The notes beneath the pieces were generated by a model, which did no database searches, was not told the DNA's origin, and was given only the letters and a program-made list of their open reading frames with translations. A stretch of 64,000 nt of DNA from DASSQJ01 sp963730165 (GTDB lineage Bacteria; Actinomycetota; Actinomycetes; Actinomycetales; Dermatophilaceae): NCBI GenBank assembly GCA_963730165.1, contig CAVSQS010000002.1, positions 558,001 through 622,000 on the forward strand. The letters run 5' to 3'. A program made the position numbers and the translations under genes. Positions 16,147-26,215 of this stretch are shown piece after piece. Every line of letters begins with the position of its first letter. The stretch's first letter is position 1.

Positions 16147-17160
16147 TCAGTGGAGCGCGCCGGCCTCGGCGAAGGAGGCGTCGTGGCGCATCTGGTCGGA
16201 CAGTCCCCGCGCCTTGAGGTCGCGCCGGATCTCGTTCGGCAGCGCGAACATCAGCGACTCCTCGGCGGCGACCACCGGGGAGACGTCCTCGTAGCCGCGG
16301 TCGGCGAGCCAGTCGAGGACCCCGCGGACGAGGACCTCGGGAACGGACGCGCCCGAGGTGACGCCGACGGTGGTGACCCCGTCGAGCCACTCCTCGTCGA
16401 TCTCCTCCGCGAAGTCGACGAGGTGGCCCGACCGCGAGCCGTGCTCGAGGGCGACCTCGACCAGGCGCACCGAGTTCGAGGAGTTGCGCGAGCCGACGAC
16501 GAGCATGAGGTCGCACTCGGCCGCCATCTGCCGCACGGCGAGCTGGCGGTTCTGGGTGGCGTAGCAGATGTCGTCGCTCGGCGGGTCCTGCAGGCTCGGG
16601 AACCGCTCGCGCAGCCGCCGCACGGTCTCCATCGTCTCGTCGACCGAGAGGGTGGTCTGGGAGAGCCAGACGACCTTGTCAGGGTCGCGGACGACGACGT
16701 TGTCGACGTCGTCCGGTCCGTCGACGAGCTGGATGTTGTCGGGGGCCTCACCCGCGGTCCCGACGACCTCCTCGTGGCCCTCGTGGCCGATGAGGAGGAT
16801 GTCGAAGTCGCTGCCCGCGAAGCGCTTGGCCTCTCGGTGCACCTTGGTGACGAGCGGACAGGTCGCGTCGATGGTGCGCAGGCTCAGCGCCCGCGCCTCC
16901 TCGTGGACGACCGGCGCGACCCCGTGCGCCGAGAAGATGACGGTGGCGCCCTCGGGCACCTCGTCGGTCTCGTCGACGAACACGGCACCGCGCTTCTCGA
17001 GCGTGGTGACGACGTGCTTGTTGTGGACGATCTGCTTGCGCACGTAGACGGGCGGCCCGTAGAGCTCGAGCGCCTTCTCGACCGTGACGACGGCCCGGTC
17101 GACCCCGGCGCAGTAGCCGCGGGGCGCCGCGAGGAGCACGCGCTTGGTGGAGTCAGCCAT
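16147..17160 (-). CDS. ispH: 4-hydroxy-3-methylbut-2-enyl diphosphate reductase
   Basis: This 337-residue enzyme makes IPP and DMAPP in the last step of the MEP isoprenoid pathway. The three Fe-S ligands are visible in RGYCAGVDRAV (Cys17), TIDATCPLVTKVH and DDICYATQNRQ. Other landmarks are QIVHNKHVVTTLEKRGAVFV, IFSAHGVAP (His), LLIGHEGHEEVVGTAG and MLVVGSRNSSNSVRLVEVA. The start at 17160 gives family length and matches the conserved MADSTKRVLLAAPRGYC beginning. It is divergent from xseA, with a perfect inverted repeat in between. Confidence 0.97.
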   Translation of the reverse strand: MADSTKRVLLAAPRGYCAGVDRAVVTVEKALELYGPPVYVRKQIVHNKHVVTTLEKRGAVFVDETDEVPEGATVIFSAHGVAPVVHEEARALSLRTIDATCPLVTKVHREAKRFAGSDFDILLIGHEGHEEVVGTAGEAPDNIQLVDGPDDVDNVVVRDPDKVVWLSQTTLSVDETMETVRRLRERFPSLQDPPSDDICYATQNRQLAVRQMAAECDLMLVVGSRNSSNSVRLVEVALEHGSRSGHLVDFAEEIDEEWLDGVTTVGVTSGASVPEVLVRGVLDWLADRGYEDVSPVVAAEESLMFALPNEIRRDLKARGLSDQMRHDASFAEAGALH

Positions 17161-17272
17161 GCCTCCATCGTAGGTGCCGCCCGGGGCGGCACCCGAATCG
17201 CGCTGCGCAGCATCGCGCCGCGCGGGCCACGTCCACGTGTCTCGCCCGCCCGTTGCCGACCGACCTCCGGGC

Positions 17273-17306
17273 GTCCCGAAATCGACGCTTTCGTCGATTT
17301 CGGGAC
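17273..17306. promoter_or_regulatory. Perfect 15-bp inverted repeat between ispH and xseA
   Basis: GTCCCGAAATCGACG, a four-base CTTT spacer, then its exact reverse complement. It lies between divergent genes, so it is not placed as a terminator. TAGGGT at 17320-17325 is six bases from the xseA ATG and would make that transcript leaderless, which puts this repeat over the xseA -35 region. That suggests an operator, though a cruciform or an RNA hairpin in the ispH leader is possible. Confidence 0.45.
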
Positions 17307-17331
17307 GGGGAGGGGGCGTTAGGGTCGGGCC

Positions 17332-18582
17332 ATGACCAGCCCGGCCCGTCCCCCGCTCCCGGAACGGGCGGCGGACACCACGGCCGAGCAACCCTGGCCG
17401 GTGCGGCTGCTCTCGATGAAGATCGGCGAGTACGTCGAGAGGATGTCGGTGCTCTGGGTCGAGGGCCAGGTGGTCCAGCTCACCCGCCGACCCGGGGCCC
17501 GCACCGCCTACCTCACCCTGCGCGACCCCGACGTCGACATGAGCCTGTCGGTCGCGATCCACGTCAACGCCCTCGACGCGATGCCGGGCCCGCTCACGGA
17601 GGGCGCCCGGGTCGTGCTCCAGGCCAAGCCGACGTTCTGGACCCAGCGTGGTTCGCTCATGCTCGACGCCCGGCAGATCCGCCCGGTCGGCGTCGGTGAG
17701 CTCCTCGCCCGGCTCGAGTACCTCAAGCGCCACCTCGCCCAGGAGGGGCTCTTCGACGCCGACCGCAAGCGCCCGCTCCCCTTCCTCCCCCGACGGGTCG
17801 GGCTCGTCTGCGGTCGGGCGAGCGCAGCCGAGCGGGACGTCGTCGAGAACGCGCTGCGCCGCTGGCCGGCGACGGTCTTCGAGATCCGTCAGGTCGCCGT
17901 GCAGGGCTCGGCCGCGGTGACCGAGGTCGGCGCCGCCATCGCCGAGCTCGACGCGCACCCGGAGGTGGACGTCATCGTCATCGCTCGCGGTGGCGGCGGC
18001 GTCGAGGACCTGCTGCCCTTCTCGAACGAGACGCTGCTGCGGGCCGTCGCCGCGGCCCGCACCCCGGTCGTCAGCGCCATCGGCCACGACGTCGACACCC
18101 CGCTGCTCGACCTCGTCGCCGACCACCGGGCCTCCACCCCCACCGACGCTGCGAAAGCGGTCGTGCCGGATGCCGAGGCGGAGCGTGCCGGCGTGGACGC
18201 CACGCGGGGGCGCGCGCGCCGTGCCCTCGCGGCCAGGGTGCACCACGAGCGGCGCCGCCTCGTCGAGCTCTCGAGCCGGCCGGTGCTCGCCGACAAGGGC
18301 GCCGTCGTCCGCGCGCAGCACGAGGTCGTGGACGAGCTGCACCAGCGGGCCCGCCGGCGGCTCGAGACCCAGCTGCACCGGGCCCGCGACCAGGTGGGCC
18401 ACCTGCGCGCGCAGGCGCGGGCCCTCTCGCCGCAGTCCACCCTCGACCGCGGCTACGCGGTGGTGACGCGCCCCGGGGGCGAGGTCGCGACGGACGCGGC
18501 CGCGCTCGCGCCCGAGGAGCTGCTCCGCATCCGCCTCGCCCGCGGCGACGTCGCGGCCCGCGTCGTCGGGGACCCCGGTTAG
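17332..18582 (+). CDS. xseA: Exodeoxyribonuclease VII large subunit
   Basis: The 416-residue protein has the N-terminal OB fold (VLWVEGQVVQLTRRPGARTA), then the catalytic region with LPRRVGLVCGRASAAERDVV, DVIVIARGGGGVEDLLPFSN and VVSAIGHDVDTPLLDLVADH, followed by the long C-terminal coiled coil (LARVHHERRRL and onward) and the closing LSPQSTLDRGYAVVT motif. Exo VII degrades single-stranded DNA to oligonucleotides as a complex with XseB. The ATG at 17332 follows a TAGGGT box by six bases with no clear ribosome-binding site, consistent with a leaderless transcript. xseB follows after nine bases. Confidence 0.95.
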   Translation: MTSPARPPLPERAADTTAEQPWPVRLLSMKIGEYVERMSVLWVEGQVVQLTRRPGARTAYLTLRDPDVDMSLSVAIHVNALDAMPGPLTEGARVVLQAKPTFWTQRGSLMLDARQIRPVGVGELLARLEYLKRHLAQEGLFDADRKRPLPFLPRRVGLVCGRASAAERDVVENALRRWPATVFEIRQVAVQGSAAVTEVGAAIAELDAHPEVDVIVIARGGGGVEDLLPFSNETLLRAVAAARTPVVSAIGHDVDTPLLDLVADHRASTPTDAAKAVVPDAEAERAGVDATRGRARRALAARVHHERRRLVELSSRPVLADKGAVVRAQHEVVDELHQRARRRLETQLHRARDQVGHLRAQARALSPQSTLDRGYAVVTRPGGEVATDAAALAPEELLRIRLARGDVAARVVGDPG

Positions 18583-18591
18583 TCTCGCGCC

Positions 18592-18831
18592 ATGCCCAAC
18601 GACGCCGACCCGCCCGCCGAGCCCACCGACGACGCGACCTCCGACGTCGCCTCGCTCGGCTACGAGCAGGCCCGCGACGAGCTCGTCGACATCGTCGCGC
18701 GGCTCGAGAACGGCCAGGCCGGGCTCGAGGAGAGCATGCTCCTCTGGGAGCGTGCCGAGGCCCTCGCCGCGCACTGCGCCCGTTGGCTCGACCGCGCCGA
18801 GGAGCGCATCGCCGCGGCCGGCTCGGACTGA
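18592..18831 (+). CDS. xseB: Exodeoxyribonuclease VII small subunit
   Basis: This 79-residue protein matches XseB: SLGYEQARDELVDIVARLEN, then GQAGLEESMLLWERAEALAA, forming a helical hairpin, with a C-terminal helix (CARWLDRAEERI). A short acidic, Pro/Asp-rich N-terminal lead (residues 1-18) precedes the domain. XseB monomers wrap the XseA coiled coil. It lies nine bases after xseA, so it is cotranscribed. Confidence 0.94.
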   Translation: MPNDADPPAEPTDDATSDVASLGYEQARDELVDIVARLENGQAGLEESMLLWERAEALAAHCARWLDRAEERIAAAGSD

Positions 18832-18877
18832 GTCATCCGGCCCAGAGTGGCTCCGGGCTCGGCTCGCGATGCCGTGC

Positions 18878-19438
18878 TCAGCCCTCGACGGGCTCGAGGT
18901 GCTCGATGAAGAAGGCCATCTCGTCGAAGTCCGCGGTCCCGGTGACGAGCGTGGTCAGGTCACCGGGCTGGGTCGGCTGGTACAGGAGGCTGTTCTGGAC
19001 CTTGGTGTCGCGCACGAGCTTGGTCCACGTCTTCCCCGCGACCTCGATCGTGCCCTCCGACGGCGCCCGGTTCGTCTGGGCGGAGATCCACTCACGGCTG
19101 GGGTCCATCGTCTGCTCCACGGCGACGTAGGTCCCGGACGGGGTCTGGTAGCCGGCGTGCCACGTCATGAAGTCGCCGGTCGTGCGCACGTACCGTGCTG
19201 AGGTCTGGGTCCACCCCTCGGGGAGTCCGACGGGCTCGACGATGGGCCAGCCCGTCTCCTGCTGCACCGCGACGGCGGAGGCGTGGATGTCGACCGGGGG
19301 CCCGCTCACGGAGTTGACCCGCGGGACCATGAGCACGAGCACCGCGACCATCGCGAGGACGGCGAGCAGCGAGTAGAGGAGGTTCTTCGTGGACCCCATC
19401 GAGTATCGGCTCTGCCGGGTCGGGGCGGGTGTGCTCAC
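18878..19438 (-). CDS. DUF4245 membrane-anchored protein
   Basis: The product of about 186 residues has one N-terminal membrane helix (NLLYSLLAVLAMVAVLVLMV) and an extracytoplasmic domain with VGLPEGWTQTSARYVRT, WHAGYQTPSGTYVAVEQT, and a C-terminal LVTGTADFDEMAFFIEHLEP. This is the pattern of DUF4245, common in actinobacteria beside xseAB and glpX/fumarase genes, with no known function. The GTG at 19438 follows a G-rich stretch; starts at 19462 (GTG) or 19399 (ATG) are also possible. It converges on xseB and is divergent from the pfkB-type gene. Confidence 0.78.
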   Translation of the reverse strand: MSTPAPTRQSRYSMGSTKNLLYSLLAVLAMVAVLVLMVPRVNSVSGPPVDIHASAVAVQQETGWPIVEPVGLPEGWTQTSARYVRTTGDFMTWHAGYQTPSGTYVAVEQTMDPSREWISAQTNRAPSEGTIEVAGKTWTKLVRDTKVQNSLLYQPTQPGDLTTLVTGTADFDEMAFFIEHLEPVEG

Positions 19439-19545
19439 CCCCCCATGGTCCCCGACGGCCACCCCGGAAGGCGAACCGCCCCGGCGCTAGGGTTGGACAG
19501 GCCGTACCAGCACGAGCCGGACGACGTGAGAAGGACCACCACCCG

Positions 19546-20495
19546 ATGCCCGAGGCACCCGACGCCACCTCCACCGCCCGGACCGCCCCCGTGGTCGTCG
19601 TCGGCGAGCTGCTCGTCGACATCGTGAGCCACCCCGACGGCCGCACGGCCGAGCACGTCGGTGGCTCGCCGGCCAACGTGGCGGTCGGGCTGGCCCGGCT
19701 CGGTCACGAGACGCACTTCGCCACCCTGGTCGGCACCGACGAGCGCGGCGCCCGGTGCGAGGAACACGTCGCGCGGGGCGGCGTCCGGCTGCTGCCGGGC
19801 AGCGTGAGCCCGGCGCACCCGACGTCGACCGCCCTCGCGGCGATCGACGAGCTGGGGGCGGCCACCTACGTCTTCGACCTGCACTGGGAGCTCCCGGAGG
19901 TGCGCCTGCCGGACGGGACCGGCCACCTGCACATCGGCTCGATCGGGACGACCCTGCACCCGGGGGACGCCGAGGTGACCGCCGCCGTCCACCGGGTCCG
20001 GGCGCACGGCACCGTCTCCTACGACCCCAACGTGCGGCCGACGATCATGGGCGACGTCGAGGTCGTGCGCCCCCGGGTCGAGGAGCTCGTCGCCCTCTCC
20101 GACGTCGTGAAGTGCTCCGAGGACGACATCGCGTGGCTCTACCCCGGCGAGAGCGTCCCGGGCGTGATGGCCCGATGGGCCGCACTGGGCGCCTCCCTCA
20201 CCGTCGTCACGCTCGGCGGGGACGGCGTCGCGTGGCGGGTCGCGTCGGGCGAGGAGGGACACGAGGCGGCACGGGTCAAGGACGTCGTCGACACCGTCGG
20301 GGCCGGCGACTCGTTCATGGCCGGCCTCGTCTCCGGCCTGCTCGATGCCGGCCTGCTCGGCAGCACGGCCGCCCGCGATCGCCTCGGGGCCGCGACGCTC
20401 GACGACGTGGCCCCCGCGATCGACCGCGCGCTCGCCACCAGTGGAGTCACCGTCCGCCACGCCGGCGCCTACGGCCCCACCCGGGAGGAGATCTG

Positions 20496-20496
<1 letters not shown>
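19546..20496 (+). CDS. PfkB-family carbohydrate kinase
   Basis: The 316-residue ribokinase-fold enzyme has VVVGELLVDIVSHPDGRTAE, GGSPANVAVGLARLGH (sugar-binding Gly motif), TVSYDPNVRP and the second signature DVVDTVGAGDSFMAGLVSG, where the Asp of GAGD is the catalytic base. Members phosphorylate fructose, ribose or related sugars; the specific sugar is not evident. AAGGA precedes the ATG at 19546. The stop overlaps the fumarase ATG in TGATG, starting a tightly coupled gene run. Confidence 0.9.
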
Positions 20497-22207
<1,711 letters not shown>

Positions 22208-22211
<4 letters not shown>

Positions 22212-22720
22212 CGGAGCCGCAGACCCCGGGTGACTTCAGCGATCTGCTCGCCGCCAACGAGCACTTCGCGAGCGACTTCGACCTGGCCGGTTTCGACGGC
22301 GTGGCCCACGCGGGCATCGCCCTCGTCACCTGCATGGACAGCCGGATCGATCCGCTGCGGATGCTCGGCCTGGGTCCGGGGGACGCGAAGATCTTCCGCA
22401 ACCCGGGTGGCCGGGTCACCCCCCAGGCGCTCGAGGCGCTCGTGCTCGGCGTGCACGTGCTCGGCGTGAAGCGCATCCTCATCATCCCGCACACGCGCTG
22501 CGCGATGGCGACGACGACCGAACGCGAGCTGAGGGCCCGCGTGGGCAAGTCGGCCGGTGTGGACGCCTCGTGGCAGCGCTTCGGGGTCGTCCACGACCAG
22601 GTCGACGCCCTCCGCCAGGACGTCGCGGCGGTCCGCACCCATCCGCTCATCGGTGACAGGGCACTCGTCGGCGGCTTCATCTACGACGTCGACACCGGGC
22701 TCGTCAAGCAGGTCGTGTGA
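22208..22720 (+). CDS. Beta-class carbonic anhydrase
   Basis: The 170-residue protein has the zinc site of beta carbonic anhydrases: LVTCMDSRIDP (Cys, plus the Asp-Arg dyad) and ILIIPHTRCAM (His and Cys). FRNPGGRVTPQALEALVLG is the conserved following block. It is short, as in the Rv1284-like subclass. It interconverts CO2 and bicarbonate in the cytoplasm. The GTG start at 22208 lies inside the fumarase stop (GTGA), and its stop overlaps the MOSC gene in the same way. Confidence 0.92.
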
Positions 22721-23559
22721 GGGCGCGCCTGACCGGCCTGGCCGTCCACCCGGTCAAGAGCACCGCCTCGCGCGCGGTCCGCCGTGCCGGGGTCGAGCCG
22801 TGGGGGCTGCACGACGACCGCCGCTGGATGGTCGTCGACGAGGCCGGTGAGTGCGTCACCGCCCGCGAGGAACCACGGCTGCTCTCCGTCGTCGCCGACA
22901 CGGTCCTCACCGACCCGTCGGTACCGGGGCCCCTGCGGTTGTCCTCGGGCGCCGAGGACCCCGTGCTCGTCCCGCTCCCCGTCGGTGAGCCGTTCCCGGT
23001 GACCGTCCACGGTCGGGGACTGACCGCGGTCGCGGCGACGGACGAGGCCACCGGATGGCTGCGCACGCACCTGCGGCGCGACGACCTCACCCTCGTCCAC
23101 GTCGACAGCCCGCGCCTGCTCAACCCGGAGCACGCCCGCCCCGGCGAGGCCACCGCGTTCGCCGACGGCTACCCCGTGACCCTCGCGACCGGCCCGTCGC
23201 TGCGTCGGCTCGACGACTGGGTCACCGAGACCGCCCTCGAGCGGGGCGAGGAACCCGTCGCACCGCTCGCGATGGCGCGGTTCCGGCCCAACCTCGTCGT
23301 CGACGGCGAGCTCGAGCCGTTCGAGGAGGACCACTGGACCTCGGTGCGCGTCGGCGCCGTGACGTTCCGCGTCGTGAAGCCCGTCGACCGCTGCGTGATG
23401 ACGACCCTGGACCCCCGGACGACGGACCGCGGCCACGAGCCGATCCGGACCCTCGCCCGGCACCGGGCGTGGGGCGGCGCCACGTGGTTCGCGGTCCAGC
23501 TCGTCCCGGTGGTGCGGGGCGAGGTGCGCGTCGGCGACGAGGTCGTGCCCGACCGGTAG
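22717..23559 (+). CDS. MOSC domain protein (mARC/YcbX-like)
   Basis: The 280-residue protein has the MOSC N-terminal beta-barrel (LTGLAVHPVKSTASRAVRRA, GLHDDRRWMVVDEAGECVTA) and the C-terminal MOSC domain with RFRPNLVVDGE, FRVVKPVDRCVMTTLDPRT and the conserved Cys of VDRCVMTT that binds molybdenum cofactor in studied homologues. It likely reduces N-hydroxylated compounds or carries Moco-bound sulfur. Its GTG overlaps the carbonic anhydrase stop. Its TAG stop forms part of a TAGGTT box at 23557-23562 that may drive the next gene. Confidence 0.88.
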   Translation: MRARLTGLAVHPVKSTASRAVRRAGVEPWGLHDDRRWMVVDEAGECVTAREEPRLLSVVADTVLTDPSVPGPLRLSSGAEDPVLVPLPVGEPFPVTVHGRGLTAVAATDEATGWLRTHLRRDDLTLVHVDSPRLLNPEHARPGEATAFADGYPVTLATGPSLRRLDDWVTETALERGEEPVAPLAMARFRPNLVVDGELEPFEEDHWTSVRVGAVTFRVVKPVDRCVMTTLDPRTTDRGHEPIRTLARHRAWGGATWFAVQLVPVVRGEVRVGDEVVPDR

Positions 23560-23570
23560 GTTTGCCGAGT

Positions 23571-24944
23571 ATGGAGCCCTTGACGCGCACCTTCCCCCCC
23601 GGCTTCCTCTGGGGTGCCGCCACGGCGAGCTACCAGATCGAGGGGGCGGTGGCCGAGGACGGGCGCAGCCCCTCGATCTGGGACACGTTCTCGGCGACCC
23701 CCGGGCGCACCGCGGGCGGCGACACGGGAGCGGTCGCCTGCGACCACTACCACCGGGTCGCCGAGGACGTCGGGCTGATGCGCGAGCTCGGGCTCGACGC
23801 CTACCGCTTCTCGGTGGCCTGGCCACGCATCGTCCCCGACGGTGACGGGGCGCCGAACCCGGCCGGCATCGCGTTCTACGACCGGCTCGTCGACCGCCTC
23901 CTCGAGGCGGGGATCCGACCGGTCGCGACGCTCTACCACTGGGACCTGCCGCAGGGGCTCGACGACCGCGGCGGATGGCTGAACCGAGCGGTCGCCGACT
24001 GGTTCGCCCACTACACCCGGACCGTCGTCGACGCGCTCGGTGACCGGGTCCGCAACTGGACGACGCTGAACGAGCCCTGGTGCTCCTCAGTCCTCAGCTA
24101 CGCCATCGGTGAGCACGCCCCGGGCCACCACGACACCGTCGAGTCGATGGTCGCCGCCCACCACCTGATGCTCGCGCACGGCACCGCGGTCCCGGTCATC
24201 CGCGAGTCCTGCCCGGACGCCGAGGTGTCCATCACGCTCAACCCCACGTACGTCTGGGGCCCGGAGGACGGTGACGACCTCGATGCCGACGCCGTGCGCC
24301 GGGCCGACAACGCCCTCAACGGGCTCTTCTTCGGCCCGATCTTCCACGGGGCCTACCCGGACGGCTTCCTCGACGACACCGCGCACCTGACCGACCACAG
24401 CTACGTCCACGACGGCGACCTCGCGACCATCTCGGCACCCCTGGACAACCTCGGGGTGAACAACTACTTCCCGACCCGGGTGCGCGCCGCACGCGCGGGC
24501 GAGGACCGGCACAACCCGATGCCCGGCTGCGACGGCGTCGTCACCGACCCCCCGCACCCGCCGCTCACCGGGATGGGCTGGGAGATCTCCCCGGAGAGCC
24601 ACCGGCTCATCCTCGAGCGTTCGGCGCGCGAGAGCCGGCTCCCGATCTACATCACCGAGAACGGCTCGGCCTGGGACGACGTCGTCGACGCCGACGGCGC
24701 CGTGCACGACCCCGAGCGGGTGGCCTACCTGCACGGCCACCTCGCCGCCGTCGCCGATGCGGTCGACGCGGGGCTCGATGTGCGCGGGTACTTCGCGTGG
24801 TCGCTCCTCGACAACTTCGAGTGGGCCCACGGCTACGCCAAGCGCTTCGGCCTCGTGCACGTCGACTACGAGACCCAGCGACGCACCGTCAAGGACTCCG
24901 GTCGAGAGTACGCGCGCATCATCGCGGCCCAGCCGCGTCGATGA
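23571..24944 (+). CDS. Glycoside hydrolase family 1 beta-glucosidase
   Basis: The 457-residue enzyme begins with the GH1 signature FLWGAATASYQIEGAVAEDG. The acid/base Glu is in NWTTLNEPWC and the nucleophile Glu in PIYITENGSAWDD; YFAWSLLDNFEWAHGYAKRF forms the aglycone-site end. It should cleave beta-glucosides or beta-galactosides in the cytoplasm, as no signal peptide is seen. There is no clear ribosome-binding site, and TAGGTT sits eight bases upstream, so a near-leaderless internal promoter is plausible. The stop overlaps lhgO by ATGA. Confidence 0.93.
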   Translation: MEPLTRTFPPGFLWGAATASYQIEGAVAEDGRSPSIWDTFSATPGRTAGGDTGAVACDHYHRVAEDVGLMRELGLDAYRFSVAWPRIVPDGDGAPNPAGIAFYDRLVDRLLEAGIRPVATLYHWDLPQGLDDRGGWLNRAVADWFAHYTRTVVDALGDRVRNWTTLNEPWCSSVLSYAIGEHAPGHHDTVESMVAAHHLMLAHGTAVPVIRESCPDAEVSITLNPTYVWGPEDGDDLDADAVRRADNALNGLFFGPIFHGAYPDGFLDDTAHLTDHSYVHDGDLATISAPLDNLGVNNYFPTRVRAARAGEDRHNPMPGCDGVVTDPPHPPLTGMGWEISPESHRLILERSARESRLPIYITENGSAWDDVVDADGAVHDPERVAYLHGHLAAVADAVDAGLDVRGYFAWSLLDNFEWAHGYAKRFGLVHVDYETQRRTVKDSGREYARIIAAQPRR

Positions 24945-26131
24945 GCGGGCGGCGTGCCACCGTCGTCGGCGGCGGCATCGTCGGCCTCGCCGTCGCCGAG
25001 CGCCTCATCCGCGACGACCCCTCCACCCGGGTGACCGTGCTCGAGAAGGAGCCGGGATGGGCTCGCCACCAGACCGGTCGCAACAGCGGCGTCATCCACT
25101 CGGGCCTGTACTACCCGCCCGGGAGTGCCAAGGCCCGGTGGTGCCGGTCGGGTGTCGCCGCGCTGCTCGGGCTCGCCCGTTCCGACGGCGTCCCGTACGC
25201 GCTCACGGGCAAGCTGGTCGTCGCGACCGACCCCGCCGAGCTGGGCAGGATGGAGGCGCTGCGCGAGCGCGGGCTCGCCAACGGGCTCGGGGTGCGGCGG
25301 ATCGAGGGGGACGAGGCGCGCGAGCACGAGCCGCACGTCGCCGCGATCGCGGCCCTCCACGTCCCCGAGACCGGCATCATCGACTACGCCGAGGTGTGCC
25401 GCGCCCTCGTCCGCCGGCTCGAGGACGCCGGCGCCGAGCTGCGGACCCGGACCACGGTCGTCGACGCCACCGAGCACGCCGACGCCGTGACGGTCGAGAC
25501 GACCACCGGCGCGGTTCCGTCCGACGTCGTCGTCAACTGCGCCGGCCTCCACGCCGACGTCGTCGCCCGCCGGATGGGGCACGAGCCGTCGGTGCGGATC
25601 GTGCCGTTCCGCGGTGAGTACCGCGAGCTGCGCCCCGAGGCCACCGACCTCGTCCGCGGCCTGGTCTATCCCGTCCCCGACCCCGAGCTGCCCTTCCTCG
25701 GTGTCCACCTGACCCGTGGGATCGAGGGACACGTCCACGCGGGCCCCAACGCCGTCCTGGCGCTCGCGCGGGAGGGGTACCGGTGGGGCGACGTCCGGCC
25801 GGCAGAGGTCGCCGACACCCTCGCCTGGCCCGGCTTCTGGCGCCTCGCCCGCCGGCAGGTGCGGACCGGTGCCGCCGAGGTCGCCCGCTCGCTCTCAACG
25901 CGGCGGTTCGCCGACAGCCTGCGCCGCCTCGTCCCCGAGCTGCGCGACGAGGACCTCCTGCCCTCCCCCGCCGGGGTGAGGGCGCAGGCAGTGGCCCGCG
26001 ACGGGCGCCTCGTCGACGACTTCCTGCTGGAGCGGCACGGCCGCTCGGTGCACCTGCTCAACGCGCCCTCACCGGCGGCCACCGCATCCCTCGAGATCGC
26101 CCGACACGTCGCCGAGCTCATCGCCCCCTGA
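24941..26131 (+). CDS. lhgO: L-2-hydroxyglutarate oxidase-type FAD-dependent oxidoreductase
   Basis: The 396-residue protein has the FAD-binding start ATVVGGGIVGLAVAERLI and the LhgO-type block HQTGRNSGVIHSGLYYPPGS, then CRALVRRLEDAG, DVVVNCAGLHADVVARRMG, FRGEYRELRP and HLTRGIEGHVHAGPNAVLAL. LhgO oxidises L-2-hydroxyglutarate to 2-oxoglutarate and passes electrons to the quinone pool. It starts within the GH1 stop codon and ends beside a long hairpin shared with the convergent glmM. Confidence 0.9.
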   Translation: MSGRRATVVGGGIVGLAVAERLIRDDPSTRVTVLEKEPGWARHQTGRNSGVIHSGLYYPPGSAKARWCRSGVAALLGLARSDGVPYALTGKLVVATDPAELGRMEALRERGLANGLGVRRIEGDEAREHEPHVAAIAALHVPETGIIDYAEVCRALVRRLEDAGAELRTRTTVVDATEHADAVTVETTTGAVPSDVVVNCAGLHADVVARRMGHEPSVRIVPFRGEYRELRPEATDLVRGLVYPVPDPELPFLGVHLTRGIEGHVHAGPNAVLALAREGYRWGDVRPAEVADTLAWPGFWRLARRQVRTGAAEVARSLSTRRFADSLRRLVPELRDEDLLPSPAGVRAQAVARDGRLVDDFLLERHGRSVHLLNAPSPAATASLEIARHVAELIAP

Positions 26132-26140
26132 CCCCCCACC

Positions 26141-26215
26141 CCGACTTCTTGCGAATCTCCCACCTGGATCGGCCCGGGACGGTCCGATCAGCGTGGGAGA
26201 TTCGCAAGAAGTCGG
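26141..26215. terminator. Very long perfect stem-loop between convergent lhgO and glmM
   Basis: Bases 26141-26163 and 26193-26215 are exact reverse complements, a 23-bp stem containing TTCTTGCGAATCTCCCAC. The 29-base loop holds a second inner repeat, GATCGG...CCGATC. The stem ends directly against the glmM stop codon. The placement fits a bidirectional terminator, although there is no T-tract. Confidence 0.65.

Noticed and set aside
16147..18774. 875-residue reading of the ispH frame
   Set aside because: The upstream part is antisense to xseA; IspH homology begins at 17160.
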